A stretch of DNA of 17,837 bases from JAVWHX01 sp036639875 (GCA_036639875.1 JAVWHX010000047.1:1-17837), one strand, 5' to 3'. Shown: positions 1 through 8,274, counted from the stretch's first letter. The notes: generated by a model not told the origin, from the letters alone. Numbers and translations are program-made.

Positions 1-226
1 GAGGATAACCAATCATATCTGGTTTATCCCCATAGATTTCAAACTTATCAAAACAGTGTGTATGCATATCAATCCATCCAGCACTCACAAAATCATTTCC
101 AAAATGAATTTGTGGAAGAGAAGTCTCAATCTCTTGCTGAATATCTTTTATAATTCCATCTTCAACTAATATATCAACAATTCGTCCATTTATTAAGTTT
201 GCTTTTTTTATAATATAGTTCTTCAC
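1..226 (-). CDS. EF_0837-type amidohydrolase/metallohydrolase, N-terminal part
   Basis: Only the first 75 residues are in the window; the gene runs off the left edge. The visible protein starts VKNYIIKKANLINGR, a typical amidohydrolase small beta-domain, followed by VSAGWIDMHTHCFDKF. The HxH pair (HTH) gives the first two metal ligands of the TIM-barrel amidohydrolase superfamily. GWID-H-HCF followed by Y-D-PD-IG is, from memory, the pattern of the Enterococcus EF_0837 'amidohydrolase/deacetylase' group, often misnamed dihydroorotase. The start is GTG at 226-224, overlapping the TGA of the upstream mupG-like gene (GTGA), so translational coupling is likely; the ribosome binding site is weak. 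It is last of the visible genes in a PTS operon, so it probably deacylates or opens an intermediate of an amino-sugar or glycosylated substrate. The substrate is unknown. Confidence 0.8.
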   Translation of the reverse strand, partial: MKNYIIKKANLINGRIVDILVEDGIIKDIQQEIETSLPQIHFGNDFVSAGWIDMHTHCFDKFEIYGDKPDMIGYP

Positions 227-1320
227 TTGTTTAACATCTCTTTCAATTTAAACTTTGTCCACGCATCAACATAATCTAATAAAAACATTTCATTGTCAAT
301 AACTCTACCAACTTTATTTTTTCTTTCATCTCGACAATCTTCTAGTATAATTTGTAATTCCCCTTTATACTTACCAAAATTATTATTTCCTATCACAATA
401 TCCCCGATATGGAAAACATCTTTATAATCATGTAATTCTATATGACTTGCTGTTTGTTTTTTTCTTACCTCTGTAGAACGAATAGCTTGCTTTGTAATAT
501 CTCCACGTCTATAGTGTTGTTCATTAAACATAATTTGTTTTTCAAGTTCACTTGTTTGATCAATTGTCATAACTGTTAATTCTAATTGATATCGATTCAC
601 CTTTGATAACATTTCTAATTCTGCCTTTGATGCATATGCATTTCCTATAATTACATCATCTATAAGATTCGTTGCAAATAAATGTTTAGCTTGAATATCA
701 ATAGGTAAATCCCTATGCATTTCCAATGTACAAAGTCCATCATTTATTGACCATGGTCCCATAGATGCAGTATGTGAATTAATAAAAGCAGCTGTTCTTA
801 TACCATGCTTTTTAAATCTCTTTGAACATTGAACAAAGAATTCATATTCTAAACCCGTTCCTTTTTGAGGATAAAAATTATGACAACCATAAAGGAATGG
901 TGTTGCTGGTTGATAAGTTAAGATATTATCAAGGTAAGCAACATTGTTAGACATATTAATTTCAATAGCCAATTGATATTCATTAAATGTCAGCATGGCT
1001 TCTTTAGCTCCATCAAATCCTAAATCTAAACGAATTCCTGTAGCTCCCATTTGGTGAAAGAAATCAAGATTATCATAAGAAATTCCTAATTGTTCAAACA
1101 CTGAAGGTGCAACATCAAGAATGACTTCATATCCTAATGATTTTGCATATTCAATCGTTTCTTTAAATTCAATAATAACTTCTTCTTTAGGTTTATTGAC
1201 TGATAATAAACAAGTAAATACACGTGTAAATCCGTATTGACTAGCAAGAAGTAAATATTCTTTATCTTTCTCTACTGTACTATGTTCTGGATAGATTGAT
1301 ATTCCTAATGATCTTTTCAT
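223..1320 (-). CDS. MupG family (DUF871) TIM-barrel protein, putative 6-phospho-glycosidase
   Basis: A 365-aa protein matching the DUF871/MupG family in length and layout. It has an N-terminal TIM barrel (about residues 1-245; motifs GISIYPE at 6-12, GIRLDLGFDG at 95-104, CHNFYPQKGTGL at 146-157) and a C-terminal cyclophilin-like beta domain (about 250-360; HIGDIVIGNNN). The characterised member, Staphylococcus aureus MupG, is a cytoplasmic 6-phospho-N-acetylmuramidase that cleaves MurNAc-6P-GlcNAc after PTS uptake. Here the neighbouring PTS permease is of the Lac/cellobiose type, not MurP, so the substrate may be another phosphorylated disaccharide. The ATG at 1320 overlaps the stop of the upstream small membrane gene (ATGA), and AGGTGAG lies 5 nt before it. 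Its own stop overlaps the next gene. The family call is firm; the exact reaction is inferred. Confidence 0.85.
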   Translation of the reverse strand: MKRSLGISIYPEHSTVEKDKEYLLLASQYGFTRVFTCLLSVNKPKEEVIIEFKETIEYAKSLGYEVILDVAPSVFEQLGISYDNLDFFHQMGATGIRLDLGFDGAKEAMLTFNEYQLAIEINMSNNVAYLDNILTYQPATPFLYGCHNFYPQKGTGLEYEFFVQCSKRFKKHGIRTAAFINSHTASMGPWSINDGLCTLEMHRDLPIDIQAKHLFATNLIDDVIIGNAYASKAELEMLSKVNRYQLELTVMTIDQTSELEKQIMFNEQHYRRGDITKQAIRSTEVRKKQTASHIELHDYKDVFHIGDIVIGNNNFGKYKGELQIILEDCRDERKNKVGRVIDNEMFLLDYVDAWTKFKLKEMLNK

Positions 1321-1580
1321 GCAATCTCACCTGGTAACTTTCTATGACGATTATAAACAGTAAAGAAACTTGACATGACAACACTTCCATAAATTAATAT
1401 TGGAAATACCTGAGGGATAAGAACAACAAGTGTAAGTAAAGCAAACATATATAATGCAATATATCCAATCATTTTTCTTAATCTTATGTTGATGATATGT
1501 TTTTTATAATATTTTTCAGTGATAATAACTGTTGCAAAAAAGCAAACGAGAATACCGATATATGTTGAGACTTGAATCAT
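1317..1580 (-). CDS. small two-to-three-helix membrane protein
   Basis: An 87-aa hydrophobic protein with a predicted helix at about residues 6-22 (TYIGILVCFFATVII), a basic loop (KYYKKHIINIRLRK), a second hydrophobic stretch at about 38-58 and probably a third at about 60-75, then a basic tail (YNRHRKLPGEIA). It lies between the PTS EIIC gene and the mupG-like gene and overlaps the latter by 4 bp, so it belongs to the operon. I do not recognise its family. By position it may assist or regulate the PTS permease, but that is inference. The gap before it (1581-1619) holds a perfect stem-loop ending beside its weak ribosome binding site (AGGT). Confidence 0.7.
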   Translation of the reverse strand: MIQVSTYIGILVCFFATVIITEKYYKKHIINIRLRKMIGYIALYMFALLTLVVLIPQVFPILIYGSVVMSSFFTVYNRHRKLPGEIA

Positions 1581-1590
1581 AATTTTACCT

Positions 1591-1611
1591 AGAAAGATTA
1601 ATTATCTTTCT
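1591..1611 (-). other. intercistronic stem-loop between PTS EIIC and the small membrane gene
   Basis: AGAAAGAT and ATCTTTCT form a perfect 8-bp stem around a 5-nt loop. On the coding strand it is followed by AGGTAAAATT and the next ATG, not by a T-run, so it is not a standard terminator for this operon. It could stabilise or process the upstream PTS message, or lower translation of the small gene by sitting against its ribosome binding site. Confidence 0.5.
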
Positions 1612-1619
1612 TTTCCTTT

Positions 1620-2930
1620 CTATGCGTTTTCAGTTCCTTGTAGTAAAGCTTCTGCTTCTTTTTGTAATTGTTGTTTTTCAAACATTTTAAAGAATGGATA
1701 GTAAATTGCTAATGCAATGAAGAAGTTAATAACAACTAACACTCCTGCCATAATTGACCAATCAGTTGACATAACAGCCGCGAGTGGTGCAGGTAATGTA
1801 AACGGTAATTTAGCCATCATCATTGGTATTAATCCCGAAACTGTAAATAAGTAGGATACGACTGTCATAACTATTGGTGCAAGAATAAATGGAATTGCTA
1901 AAATTGGATTCATAACAATTGGAGCACCAAAGATAACTGGTTCATTAATATTAAAGATACCTGGTATAATACATAACTTTCCTAAACTCTTAATATATTT
2001 TGATCTAGATCTTAAGAATAAAGCAACTAATGCAAGTGTTGCTCCAGCACCACCAATCCAAATAAACCATTGTAAGAATTGTTCAGTAAACATATTAGGT
2101 AATTGTGATGCAGCAGTTCCTGCTGCAAATATTTCCATGTTTTCTGCAATTGTCATATCCCAAATTGGTCTAATAACAGGAGCCATAATTGCAGGTCCAT
2201 GAATTCCCAATACCCAGAAGAAAGTAATTAATGTAACTGTTAATAAACCACCTAATAAACTATTACCAGCTAAAGTATCTTTTAATGGCATTAATAAGCC
2301 ACTTAATGTAGCACTAATATCAAAATTAAATACATAACGAATAACCCAGAACAAAAGAATAACTACTGCTGCAGGAATTAAAGCACTAAATGAATTTGCA
2401 ACTTCTGGTGGTACACCATCTGGCATTTTAATTGTAATACGTTTTTCCTTACAGAAACGATAAATTTCTACCGAAATAAGTGCTGCAACAATTGCTCCAA
2501 ATAATGAGCTTGCACTTAATGCGCCAATTGATAAATAACGTCCATTAGCAATAACTTCTGGCATCCCAGCAGTTACTTTAATTGGAACAACTGTTGACAC
2601 TAAGAATGCAACTGTTGCAAGCATTCCACAACCAAGTTCATCTAACTTATAATACTTTGCTAATGAAGAACCAATTCCATAAGCTGCATATAAAGCTAAA
2701 ATTCCAACTGTAAACCTAAACGGAACATCAATAATGTTCAAATAAGGTGCGATAAATTCTGAATATCCATCAATTGGAATATTCAATAGGATACAAAAGA
2801 AAGATCCTACAATTGTTAACGGTAAAGTTGCGACTACCCCTTGTCTTACCGCTTGCATATGTCGTTGACCACTAATCTTCAACGCCACAGGCATGATTTT
2901 GTTTTCAATCATAATCATAAATTTTTCCAT
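1620..2930 (-). CDS. PTS EIIC permease, Lac/cellobiose (CelB-like) family
   Basis: A 436-aa polytopic membrane protein. It opens MEKFMIMIENKIMPVALKIS, typical of CelB/LacE-type EIIC. It carries the conserved GIHGPAIMAPVIRPIWD segment and the substrate-site motif FNINEPVIFGAPIVMNP. About ten hydrophobic helices span the chain, and no EIIA or EIIB domain is fused, so the partner subunits must lie elsewhere (none is in the window). Family members import beta-linked or amino disaccharides with phosphorylation. I chose the ATG at 2930 because GGAGG lies 7 nt upstream; an ATG 18 nt earlier would place that site inside the gene. It is first in the operon, behind a 17-bp-spaced promoter that carries operator-like repeats. 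The downstream MupG-like gene suggests an aminosugar-type disaccharide, but the substrate is not proven. Confidence 0.9.
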   Translation of the reverse strand: MEKFMIMIENKIMPVALKISGQRHMQAVRQGVVATLPLTIVGSFFCILLNIPIDGYSEFIAPYLNIIDVPFRFTVGILALYAAYGIGSSLAKYYKLDELGCGMLATVAFLVSTVVPIKVTAGMPEVIANGRYLSIGALSASSLFGAIVAALISVEIYRFCKEKRITIKMPDGVPPEVANSFSALIPAAVVILLFWVIRYVFNFDISATLSGLLMPLKDTLAGNSLLGGLLTVTLITFFWVLGIHGPAIMAPVIRPIWDMTIAENMEIFAAGTAASQLPNMFTEQFLQWFIWIGGAGATLALVALFLRSRSKYIKSLGKLCIIPGIFNINEPVIFGAPIVMNPILAIPFILAPIVMTVVSYLFTVSGLIPMMMAKLPFTLPAPLAAVMSTDWSIMAGVLVVINFFIALAIYYPFFKMFEKQQLQKEAEALLQGTENA

Positions 2931-2963
2931 ATTTTTTCCTCCATACAAATTGATTACGCTTAC

Positions 2964-2992
2964 ACTATAACATTATAATGTTTTATTGTAAA
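2964..2992 (-). promoter_or_regulatory. sigma-A-type promoter of the PTS-mupG operon
   Basis: On the minus strand, TTTACA (2992-2987), a 17-bp spacer and TATAGT (2969-2964) form a good -35/-10 pair. The EIIC ATG follows about 34 nt after the -10 box. The palindromic operator-like sites overlap the spacer and the -35 box. Confidence 0.65.
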
Positions 2993-3004
2993 GATTATAA
3001 TGTT
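2969..3004. promoter_or_regulatory. tandem operator-like sites for the divergent GntR regulator
   Basis: AACATTATAATGTT at 2969-2982 is a perfect 14-bp palindrome. AAGATTATAATGTT at 2991-3004 matches it at 13 of 14 positions. The centres are 22 bp apart, about two helical turns, so both sites face the same side of the DNA. The first fills the spacer of the PTS promoter and the second covers its -35 box. That placement fits repression by the UTRA regulator encoded next door. The identity of the binding protein is inferred from position. Confidence 0.65.
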
Positions 3005-3019
3005 ATATTCTTTCATTTT

Positions 3020-3051
3020 TTTACACTTTTTTTAGTTTTATATGATATAAT
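3020..3051 (+). promoter_or_regulatory. promoter of the GntR/UTRA regulator gene
   Basis: TATAAT at 3046-3051 is preceded by TGA, giving an extended -10 (TGnTATAAT). A weak TTTACA -35 at 3020-3025 lies 20 bp upstream, longer than usual, so the extended -10 probably carries the activity. The start codon follows about 25 nt later. Confidence 0.55.
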
Positions 3052-3076
3052 GGGTATAACAACTTGAAAGGAAGAT

Positions 3077-3784
3077 ATGTTTATGGCCGAAAAAGTCCCT
3101 TTATATTATGCAATTATGGAAGTCATTAAAGATTCTATTATCAATGGTGTTTACCCAATTGGATCTTTTCTTCCTACTGAAACAGAGTTAGAAGAACAGT
3201 TTAAAGTCAGTAAAATTACTATTAGAAAAGCTATTGAATTACTTGAAAATGATGGTTATGTCTCTAAAAAGAGTGGTAAAGGAACAACTGTTATAAGTAA
3301 TAGTATTTTTAATAAGTTATCTAATGGTCAATCTTTTTCTTCTATATTAAACCAACAAGGATATCAAGTATCTAAAGAGAGTACTCGTTTTGAATATATG
3401 ACATTAGAGCCTCAAAATGAATTATTCCAATACTTTAATAGAAAATGTTTACAAATAACACGTTGTTATTATTTAGATGGAGAACCCTATATTCATTTCA
3501 CACACTATCTACCTGGTGATCTACCTATTCCTGATATAAAGAATCAAAATAACTTTTCATTATATATGTTCTTATATCAACATAATTATTCAGTAGCAAC
3601 TTTCAATGATGATTTCTATGTTGAATTTCCTCAGATAGAAATTCTAGAAGTTTTAAAATTACAAGATGGACCAGTTCTTGGTAGAAAAAGAATCTCTTAT
3701 GATATAAATAATAAAGTTGTTGAAGTTTCTCATTCTCGTTATAATACAAGAAAACATCATTATCAAATTCAATATAAAGTTTAA
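3077..3784 (+). CDS. GntR family transcriptional regulator, HutC/UTRA subfamily
   Basis: A 235-aa regulator with an N-terminal winged helix (about residues 8-75; PLYYAIMEVIKDSIINGVYP, then FLPTETELEEQFKVSKITIR and a G-K-GKGT wing) and a C-terminal UTRA ligand domain (about 90-232; ITRCYYLDGEPYIHFTHYLP). UTRA domains of this group usually bind sugar phosphates and release the repressor from DNA. It is divergent from the PTS operon and most likely represses it through the paired palindromes at 2969-3004. Two in-frame starts are possible, ATG 3077 and ATG 3083; AAGGAAG at 3068-3074 fits the second better by spacing, so the protein may be 233 aa. A strong hairpin terminator follows the stop. Confidence 0.9.
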   Translation: MFMAEKVPLYYAIMEVIKDSIINGVYPIGSFLPTETELEEQFKVSKITIRKAIELLENDGYVSKKSGKGTTVISNSIFNKLSNGQSFSSILNQQGYQVSKESTRFEYMTLEPQNELFQYFNRKCLQITRCYYLDGEPYIHFTHYLPGDLPIPDIKNQNNFSLYMFLYQHNYSVATFNDDFYVEFPQIEILEVLKLQDGPVLGRKRISYDINNKVVEVSHSRYNTRKHHYQIQYKV

Positions 3785-3825
3785 AAACAACATATGGTTG
3801 AAACCACATGTTGTTTTCTTTTTTA
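3784..3825. terminator. bidirectional terminator between gntR and the 1477-aa gene
   Basis: The arms at 3784-3797 (AAAACAACATATGG) and 3804-3817 (CCACATGTTGTTTT) pair with a single mismatch around the loop TTGAAA. T-rich tracts follow on both strands, so it can end the plus-strand gntR message and the convergent minus-strand message. Confidence 0.85.
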
Positions 3826-6800
3826 TTCACAACCACAATCAACAATTTGTATTTTTTGTACAAGAAGTGTTTCTAATTGAGTAATACTGTTTATTGTTGA
3901 AGTGACTGAATCATTAATAGCTAATAATTGTTTTGATGTTATATCTGGTATTTCCATTGCCTTTTGGATTTTTTCACCTTCAGCATTAATAATGTGTGAA
4001 AGAGCAGTTTGTTGAAGTGCAACTGATTCAATAACATCATTAATTGCTGGTTGATGAGGATTAACTTTTTTAAAGATAACAATAACTTCGTTAGAAGTAC
4101 TCTTAAGCGTTATATCATCATTGACAATAAGTGTACCAATATTTGTAATACGGTTATTAGTTGGAATAAGATCCAAATGAGCTAAAGTTGTATATAGCTT
4201 AATTGTTACAATATCCCCAGCATAAGCACTTAAATCTGTAAAGACTCTTGTTACTGTATTACCTGTTAGTGTTGCATTAAGTGGTAACGTTGTACTTCCA
4301 AACTGAACTGTACTATTTGTATTGTCGTATGCTAAACAACTTGCTAATTCATCACTAAATGTGATTGTGAGATATTCACTCATATTTTGAGGGAGAGTAA
4401 AGTTCATGATAAAGATAATCTGTTTATCTTGAACAATATCGCTTGTTTGAACAAGTGGTGATTTCGTAATAGGAAGGGCTACTGGTTTAGATCCAAATGT
4501 GACTGTTACAATATTACTATCAAATGAATAGGCTGGAATATTATTAAAAGTTATTGTTGCCTTATTATCAATTGTATTATTATTTGGAAGCAATTCGGGA
4601 TGTGTAAGAATTGCACCAATTGTAATTTGGATTGTTTTTCCTGCTGCCTGTGCTAAATAAGCAGTTAAATCACTTGTAATAAGATTGTTAATAACTGTTG
4701 CAGGTAATAATCCTAGTGGTGTTGCACCTATTTGTAAGAAACTATTAGTTGGATCAAAAGAAAGTGATGGATCTAGTGAATCTTTGAATATAAGTGCTGT
4801 TAACGATGAAATATCTTTAGGAATATCAAAGGTGATTGTAAACATCACTAATGTGTTTAAAACTTTAGGAAGTTGTTGAGTTAATGGACTCTTTTTTATT
4901 TGGAATGGATTTTCAAATTGATAAACGACATCTACAATATTTGAATTAAAGGTTTGTGCTATATCACCATTAACTACCAATTGAGATTGATTTGTATCTT
5001 GTTTATCATCTGGTATTTTAGAGATATCATCAACTGCTACATTAAGCACTATTGTAACTTTTTTACCAGCTAAAGTTGATGGGTTTGTAAAGTTTTTAAC
5101 AACAAGTTTATCTGTTGTTATTGTTGCATTTAATAACTGTGGAGTTTCTTCATCTATTTGCATTGTACTTGTTGGAAGTAATGTTAATGCCTTTGGTAAT
5201 TGATCTTTAAAAGTCAATTGAGAATAACTAAGACCTGCTAAAGGAACATTGAATTCTATTGTAAATTGTCCTGTTTGTCCATTCTTAGCAATAATGTTTT
5301 GAGTCAATGGGTTCTTTACTATAGATATAGGACTTAATGGATTATAGTTTTGAATTGTGACTTTATTACTTTGGGTTTCTAAGTTAGAAGCATTTGAATA
5401 ATAATTGAATGCTCCATCATTAATATAAGTTTCAGTTGTATTTGGATCCATAACAACTTTAACCTTGTAATCAACACGAACAATTGTTCCAACTGGAACA
5501 CTAGGCGTATAAGCGACCATCATGACAACATCATTTGGAAGAATATCACCTATATTAAAACGAGTCCAAGTATTGACAATTGTTGTATTGTAGTAATCCT
5601 TTAAACTTGTACCTGGAACATTCAAGATTTTCATCATTTGAATATCTTGTGCTGTTGCTTTAGAAGCAGTTTGGAAATAAATAACTGTATTAGAAGTAAA
5701 GCCAACAACTTGATTGATAAATGCCAATTGTGTATTGTTAGAGGTTTCTAATGGATTATATTTATTTGTTGGGACCGTTAAAGCCATATAGAAGTCATCA
5801 GCAACTGAAGATTGATTCTTTACTGTGGCTATAAAAGAAACAGATGTGTCATTTGGATAAAAGTTTTTATTGACTGTTAATCCAGAAAAATCAACACCAG
5901 CTCCTTGGAGTATACTTGAAGCATATTTTTGAGTAACCAAATAATAAGGAGTCGCTGATGAAAAACCAGTTACAATTTGGTTTGGATAATCAAGCAATAA
6001 GCGACTTGGATCATAAGTTGTACTTTCATGCGAGAAAGTAAGATTTGTTGATGGTGTTATAAATCCTACAGGAACTACCAAGGCTATTTGATTTTGATAA
6101 TCTGAATGAAAAGATATATCTTGTGGTAAAACAATTTGAATAACCCCTGGTAATAAAGCATACGAAGAGACAGTTGCTATTAATGTTGAAGTTTTTGTTT
6201 CATAATTATATTCATAAATTTGTGGATCTGAGACTAAATATAGATATGGTCGTACTTCTAATGGAACAGTAAAACTAAGAAGTGTACCTGCTAACATCTT
6301 ACCATCTACAGAAGGATTTTCAGAAGGATATGTTATTGCAAAGCGTAGTGGATACGTTTGCGTATAGTCAAATATACTTGAGATTGTATCTTTCCCATTT
6401 TCAGAAATTTGTGTTTTAAAGTATGATCTGTATACAGGAACTGGAATATCTGAACGGACTGTTGAAACTCTATTAAAACGATTGATAATCCCAGATGTCC
6501 CAATGGCTTTAGTAGCTAGATAAAGATAAACTTTATTACTCACATCAATGAATTGATCACCTGTTCCAAGAAGTGCACCATACTGAGCATTAGCAGCAGC
6601 TACAGTTGCATAGTTTGTTCCAACTTGCATTGCAGTATAAAGATAACTAGTATAATTTCCTACTGGGTTGGATTGATAAATAGCAGCAAACTGTTCATTT
6701 GTAATTAATACAATATCTGCATTTTGATAACTAATAGAGACTGCATTTTCATAATTAATAGGCAATCCTGTTAAAATATCTGTTAAGATTGTCGTTAATA

Positions 6801-8256
6801 AAATATTTGGTTTATGGCCAGATGCAAGAATTTGAGCATAAGTTCCAAGTGTTACTGATCCATTAAAGACATTTTTAGATATCGTGTTTGGATCATAACC
6901 TGTTGGTAAGTCTACATACGCATATTGTTGTAAAAAATCACTAGTTGGTAAATCGATAGTAACAGATGGTATTTGACCTAATGGTGTATATGAGAGTTGT
7001 AACAATGGTAAAGCATCACTGATTGATCCAACAACACTGTCTAACATTATCATCATCTTTGAGCCAGCTGTACTTATAAAGTTTATATTAGAAAAACTTA
7101 AATTAGAATTAATCCCTGTATTTGGGGCTTGAACCAAGGAACTTACTGAGTTTGTAAGTGTCGGTGGATTAACAAAAACGAGTGGAATAACCTGAGAAGC
7201 AGAGATTCCTCCAATAGTACTTTCACTAAAAATATACTTATTAACCCAATTATTAAAGATAACTCCCGTTGGAGTTCCCCAAGAACCTGTCATATTCATT
7301 GTGACAGAAGTTTTACTACCTGGATCATATGGTAAAAATGCTACTACACGAACAATAACTGGGAGATTCATATTCCCATTTCTTTTTAACTGAATAGATA
7401 ACTTAGAACCTGTCATAGAAACATCTTGAATACTCACTCCTGGCATACCATTTTGTAAAGATGCAGTAATCTGTGAAAGCAATATAGGAATATTTATTCC
7501 ATCAATTGTAAAAGCCAAATCAGCTTCATAAGTGATTGTATCTGGATTTGGTGAATCAAGTAAGAGTGCCAAATTATCTGGTTTTTTTTCACTTGTTTTA
7601 AAATAAAAAGGTACATCAAATCCCTTTTGTCCACTTTGCGTTGTTAATCGAATCCCACCCCATTCTGTAACTATGCGATAAAAATCATTTTCAATTAATG
7701 CTGTAGAAGACATTCTTACCTCCATAGGCAATAACAAATCACTCTTTTGTTCAATATTATCCTTAACTGCAACAGCATAAATCTTAGGTGCTATCTTGGT
7801 TTTCCAATAAACACCTTCAGGATAGTTGACATTTAAAGTCAAATTGACAGTAGAAGTTGAAGTGACTCCTGCACTTGGTCCTAAAACTACACTTGTCATA
7901 TTTGCAGAATATCCTGGTAAAACAGTGTATAAATTATCATCAATAATATCCTCTGGATTAGGATTACTATTAATGAGGTAGAACGGTATGCTTCCAGTTC
8001 CATCCGTTTTAGGATCTGTAGCAGACTGTAAAAATAATTTATCAATTGGATAACTTTGATTGCTTTTACTTGAAAGCGATATACCCAACTGATAACTTGT
8101 GACGACACCTGCACTAACATTATCTACAGCTGAAAAATCTTTTCCAGGAAGATAAGTATTTGGTGCGCCAACATCGTAATGATTATCAATTGTTTTTGTT
8201 TCAACACTATTAACAACAACTTTGATAATTAAATCATCCGATATAATAATTGCCAT
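3823..8256 (-). CDS. giant beta-rich surface-like protein with isopeptide-type repeats and a shared C-terminal helical module
   Basis: A 1477-aa Thr/Ser/Asn/Val-rich, largely beta-strand protein. Residues about 1-970 are non-repetitive and look like stacked Ig-like or adhesin domains. Residues 972-1398 are three tandem repeats of 140-144 aa, each opening with K-(S/N)-PL-(T/V)-Q, then an FKD/FSD strand and N-x-N or NE-V near its end, as in fimbrial/DUF11 isopeptide domains. Residues 1399-1477 hold the module DVIESVALQQTALSHIINAE..., also found at the ends of the next two minus-strand proteins, and the chain ends DCGCE. There is no signal peptide, no LPxTG and no terminal membrane helix, which is odd for an adhesin-like protein. 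AAAGGAG precedes the ATG at 8256 by 7 nt. Cytosolic assembly onto a spore layer or other particle is possible. I do not know the function. Confidence 0.85.
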   Translation of the reverse strand: MAIIISDDLIIKVVVNSVETKTIDNHYDVGAPNTYLPGKDFSAVDNVSAGVVTSYQLGISLSSKSNQSYPIDKLFLQSATDPKTDGTGSIPFYLINSNPNPEDIIDDNLYTVLPGYSANMTSVVLGPSAGVTSTSTVNLTLNVNYPEGVYWKTKIAPKIYAVAVKDNIEQKSDLLLPMEVRMSSTALIENDFYRIVTEWGGIRLTTQSGQKGFDVPFYFKTSEKKPDNLALLLDSPNPDTITYEADLAFTIDGINIPILLSQITASLQNGMPGVSIQDVSMTGSKLSIQLKRNGNMNLPVIVRVVAFLPYDPGSKTSVTMNMTGSWGTPTGVIFNNWVNKYIFSESTIGGISASQVIPLVFVNPPTLTNSVSSLVQAPNTGINSNLSFSNINFISTAGSKMMIMLDSVVGSISDALPLLQLSYTPLGQIPSVTIDLPTSDFLQQYAYVDLPTGYDPNTISKNVFNGSVTLGTYAQILASGHKPNILLTTILTDILTGLPINYENAVSISYQNADIVLITNEQFAAIYQSNPVGNYTSYLYTAMQVGTNYATVAAANAQYGALLGTGDQFIDVSNKVYLYLATKAIGTSGIINRFNRVSTVRSDIPVPVYRSYFKTQISENGKDTISSIFDYTQTYPLRFAITYPSENPSVDGKMLAGTLLSFTVPLEVRPYLYLVSDPQIYEYNYETKTSTLIATVSSYALLPGVIQIVLPQDISFHSDYQNQIALVVPVGFITPSTNLTFSHESTTYDPSRLLLDYPNQIVTGFSSATPYYLVTQKYASSILQGAGVDFSGLTVNKNFYPNDTSVSFIATVKNQSSVADDFYMALTVPTNKYNPLETSNNTQLAFINQVVGFTSNTVIYFQTASKATAQDIQMMKILNVPGTSLKDYYNTTIVNTWTRFNIGDILPNDVVMMVAYTPSVPVGTIVRVDYKVKVVMDPNTTETYINDGAFNYYSNASNLETQSNKVTIQNYNPLSPISIVKNPLTQNIIAKNGQTGQFTIEFNVPLAGLSYSQLTFKDQLPKALTLLPTSTMQIDEETPQLLNATITTDKLVVKNFTNPSTLAGKKVTIVLNVAVDDISKIPDDKQDTNQSQLVVNGDIAQTFNSNIVDVVYQFENPFQIKKSPLTQQLPKVLNTLVMFTITFDIPKDISSLTALIFKDSLDPSLSFDPTNSFLQIGATPLGLLPATVINNLITSDLTAYLAQAAGKTIQITIGAILTHPELLPNNNTIDNKATITFNNIPAYSFDSNIVTVTFGSKPVALPITKSPLVQTSDIVQDKQIIFIMNFTLPQNMSEYLTITFSDELASCLAYDNTNSTVQFGSTTLPLNATLTGNTVTRVFTDLSAYAGDIVTIKLYTTLAHLDLIPTNNRITNIGTLIVNDDITLKSTSNEVIVIFKKVNPHQPAINDVIESVALQQTALSHIINAEGEKIQKAMEIPDITSKQLLAINDSVTSTINSITQLETLLVQKIQIVDCGCE
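4063..5343 (-). repeat. three tandem 140-144 aa isopeptide-like repeats within the 1477-aa protein
   Basis: The repeats cover residues 972-1115, 1116-1258 and 1259-1398. Each has a Lys before (S/N)PL (K981, K1122, K1265), an Asp in the FKD/FSD strand (D1018, D1159, D1302) and an Asn near the last strands (N1089, N1231, N1372). That order matches the Lys/acidic/Asn triads of isopeptide-forming Ig-like domains. Bond formation is inferred. At protein level the copies have diverged well beyond recent duplication. Confidence 0.65.
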
Positions 8257-8274
8257 TTTATTTCTCCTTTCTTT

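Noticed and set aside
1..226. Dihydroorotase (pyrC) assignment
   Set aside because: The HxH start is shared by the whole superfamily; the GWID-H-HCF and PD-IG pattern and the PTS/MupG context favour the EF_0837-type group.
3603..3863. Minus-strand frame opposite the end of gntR
   Set aside because: It crosses the bidirectional terminator and mirrors the conserved UTRA coding frame; no ribosome binding site.
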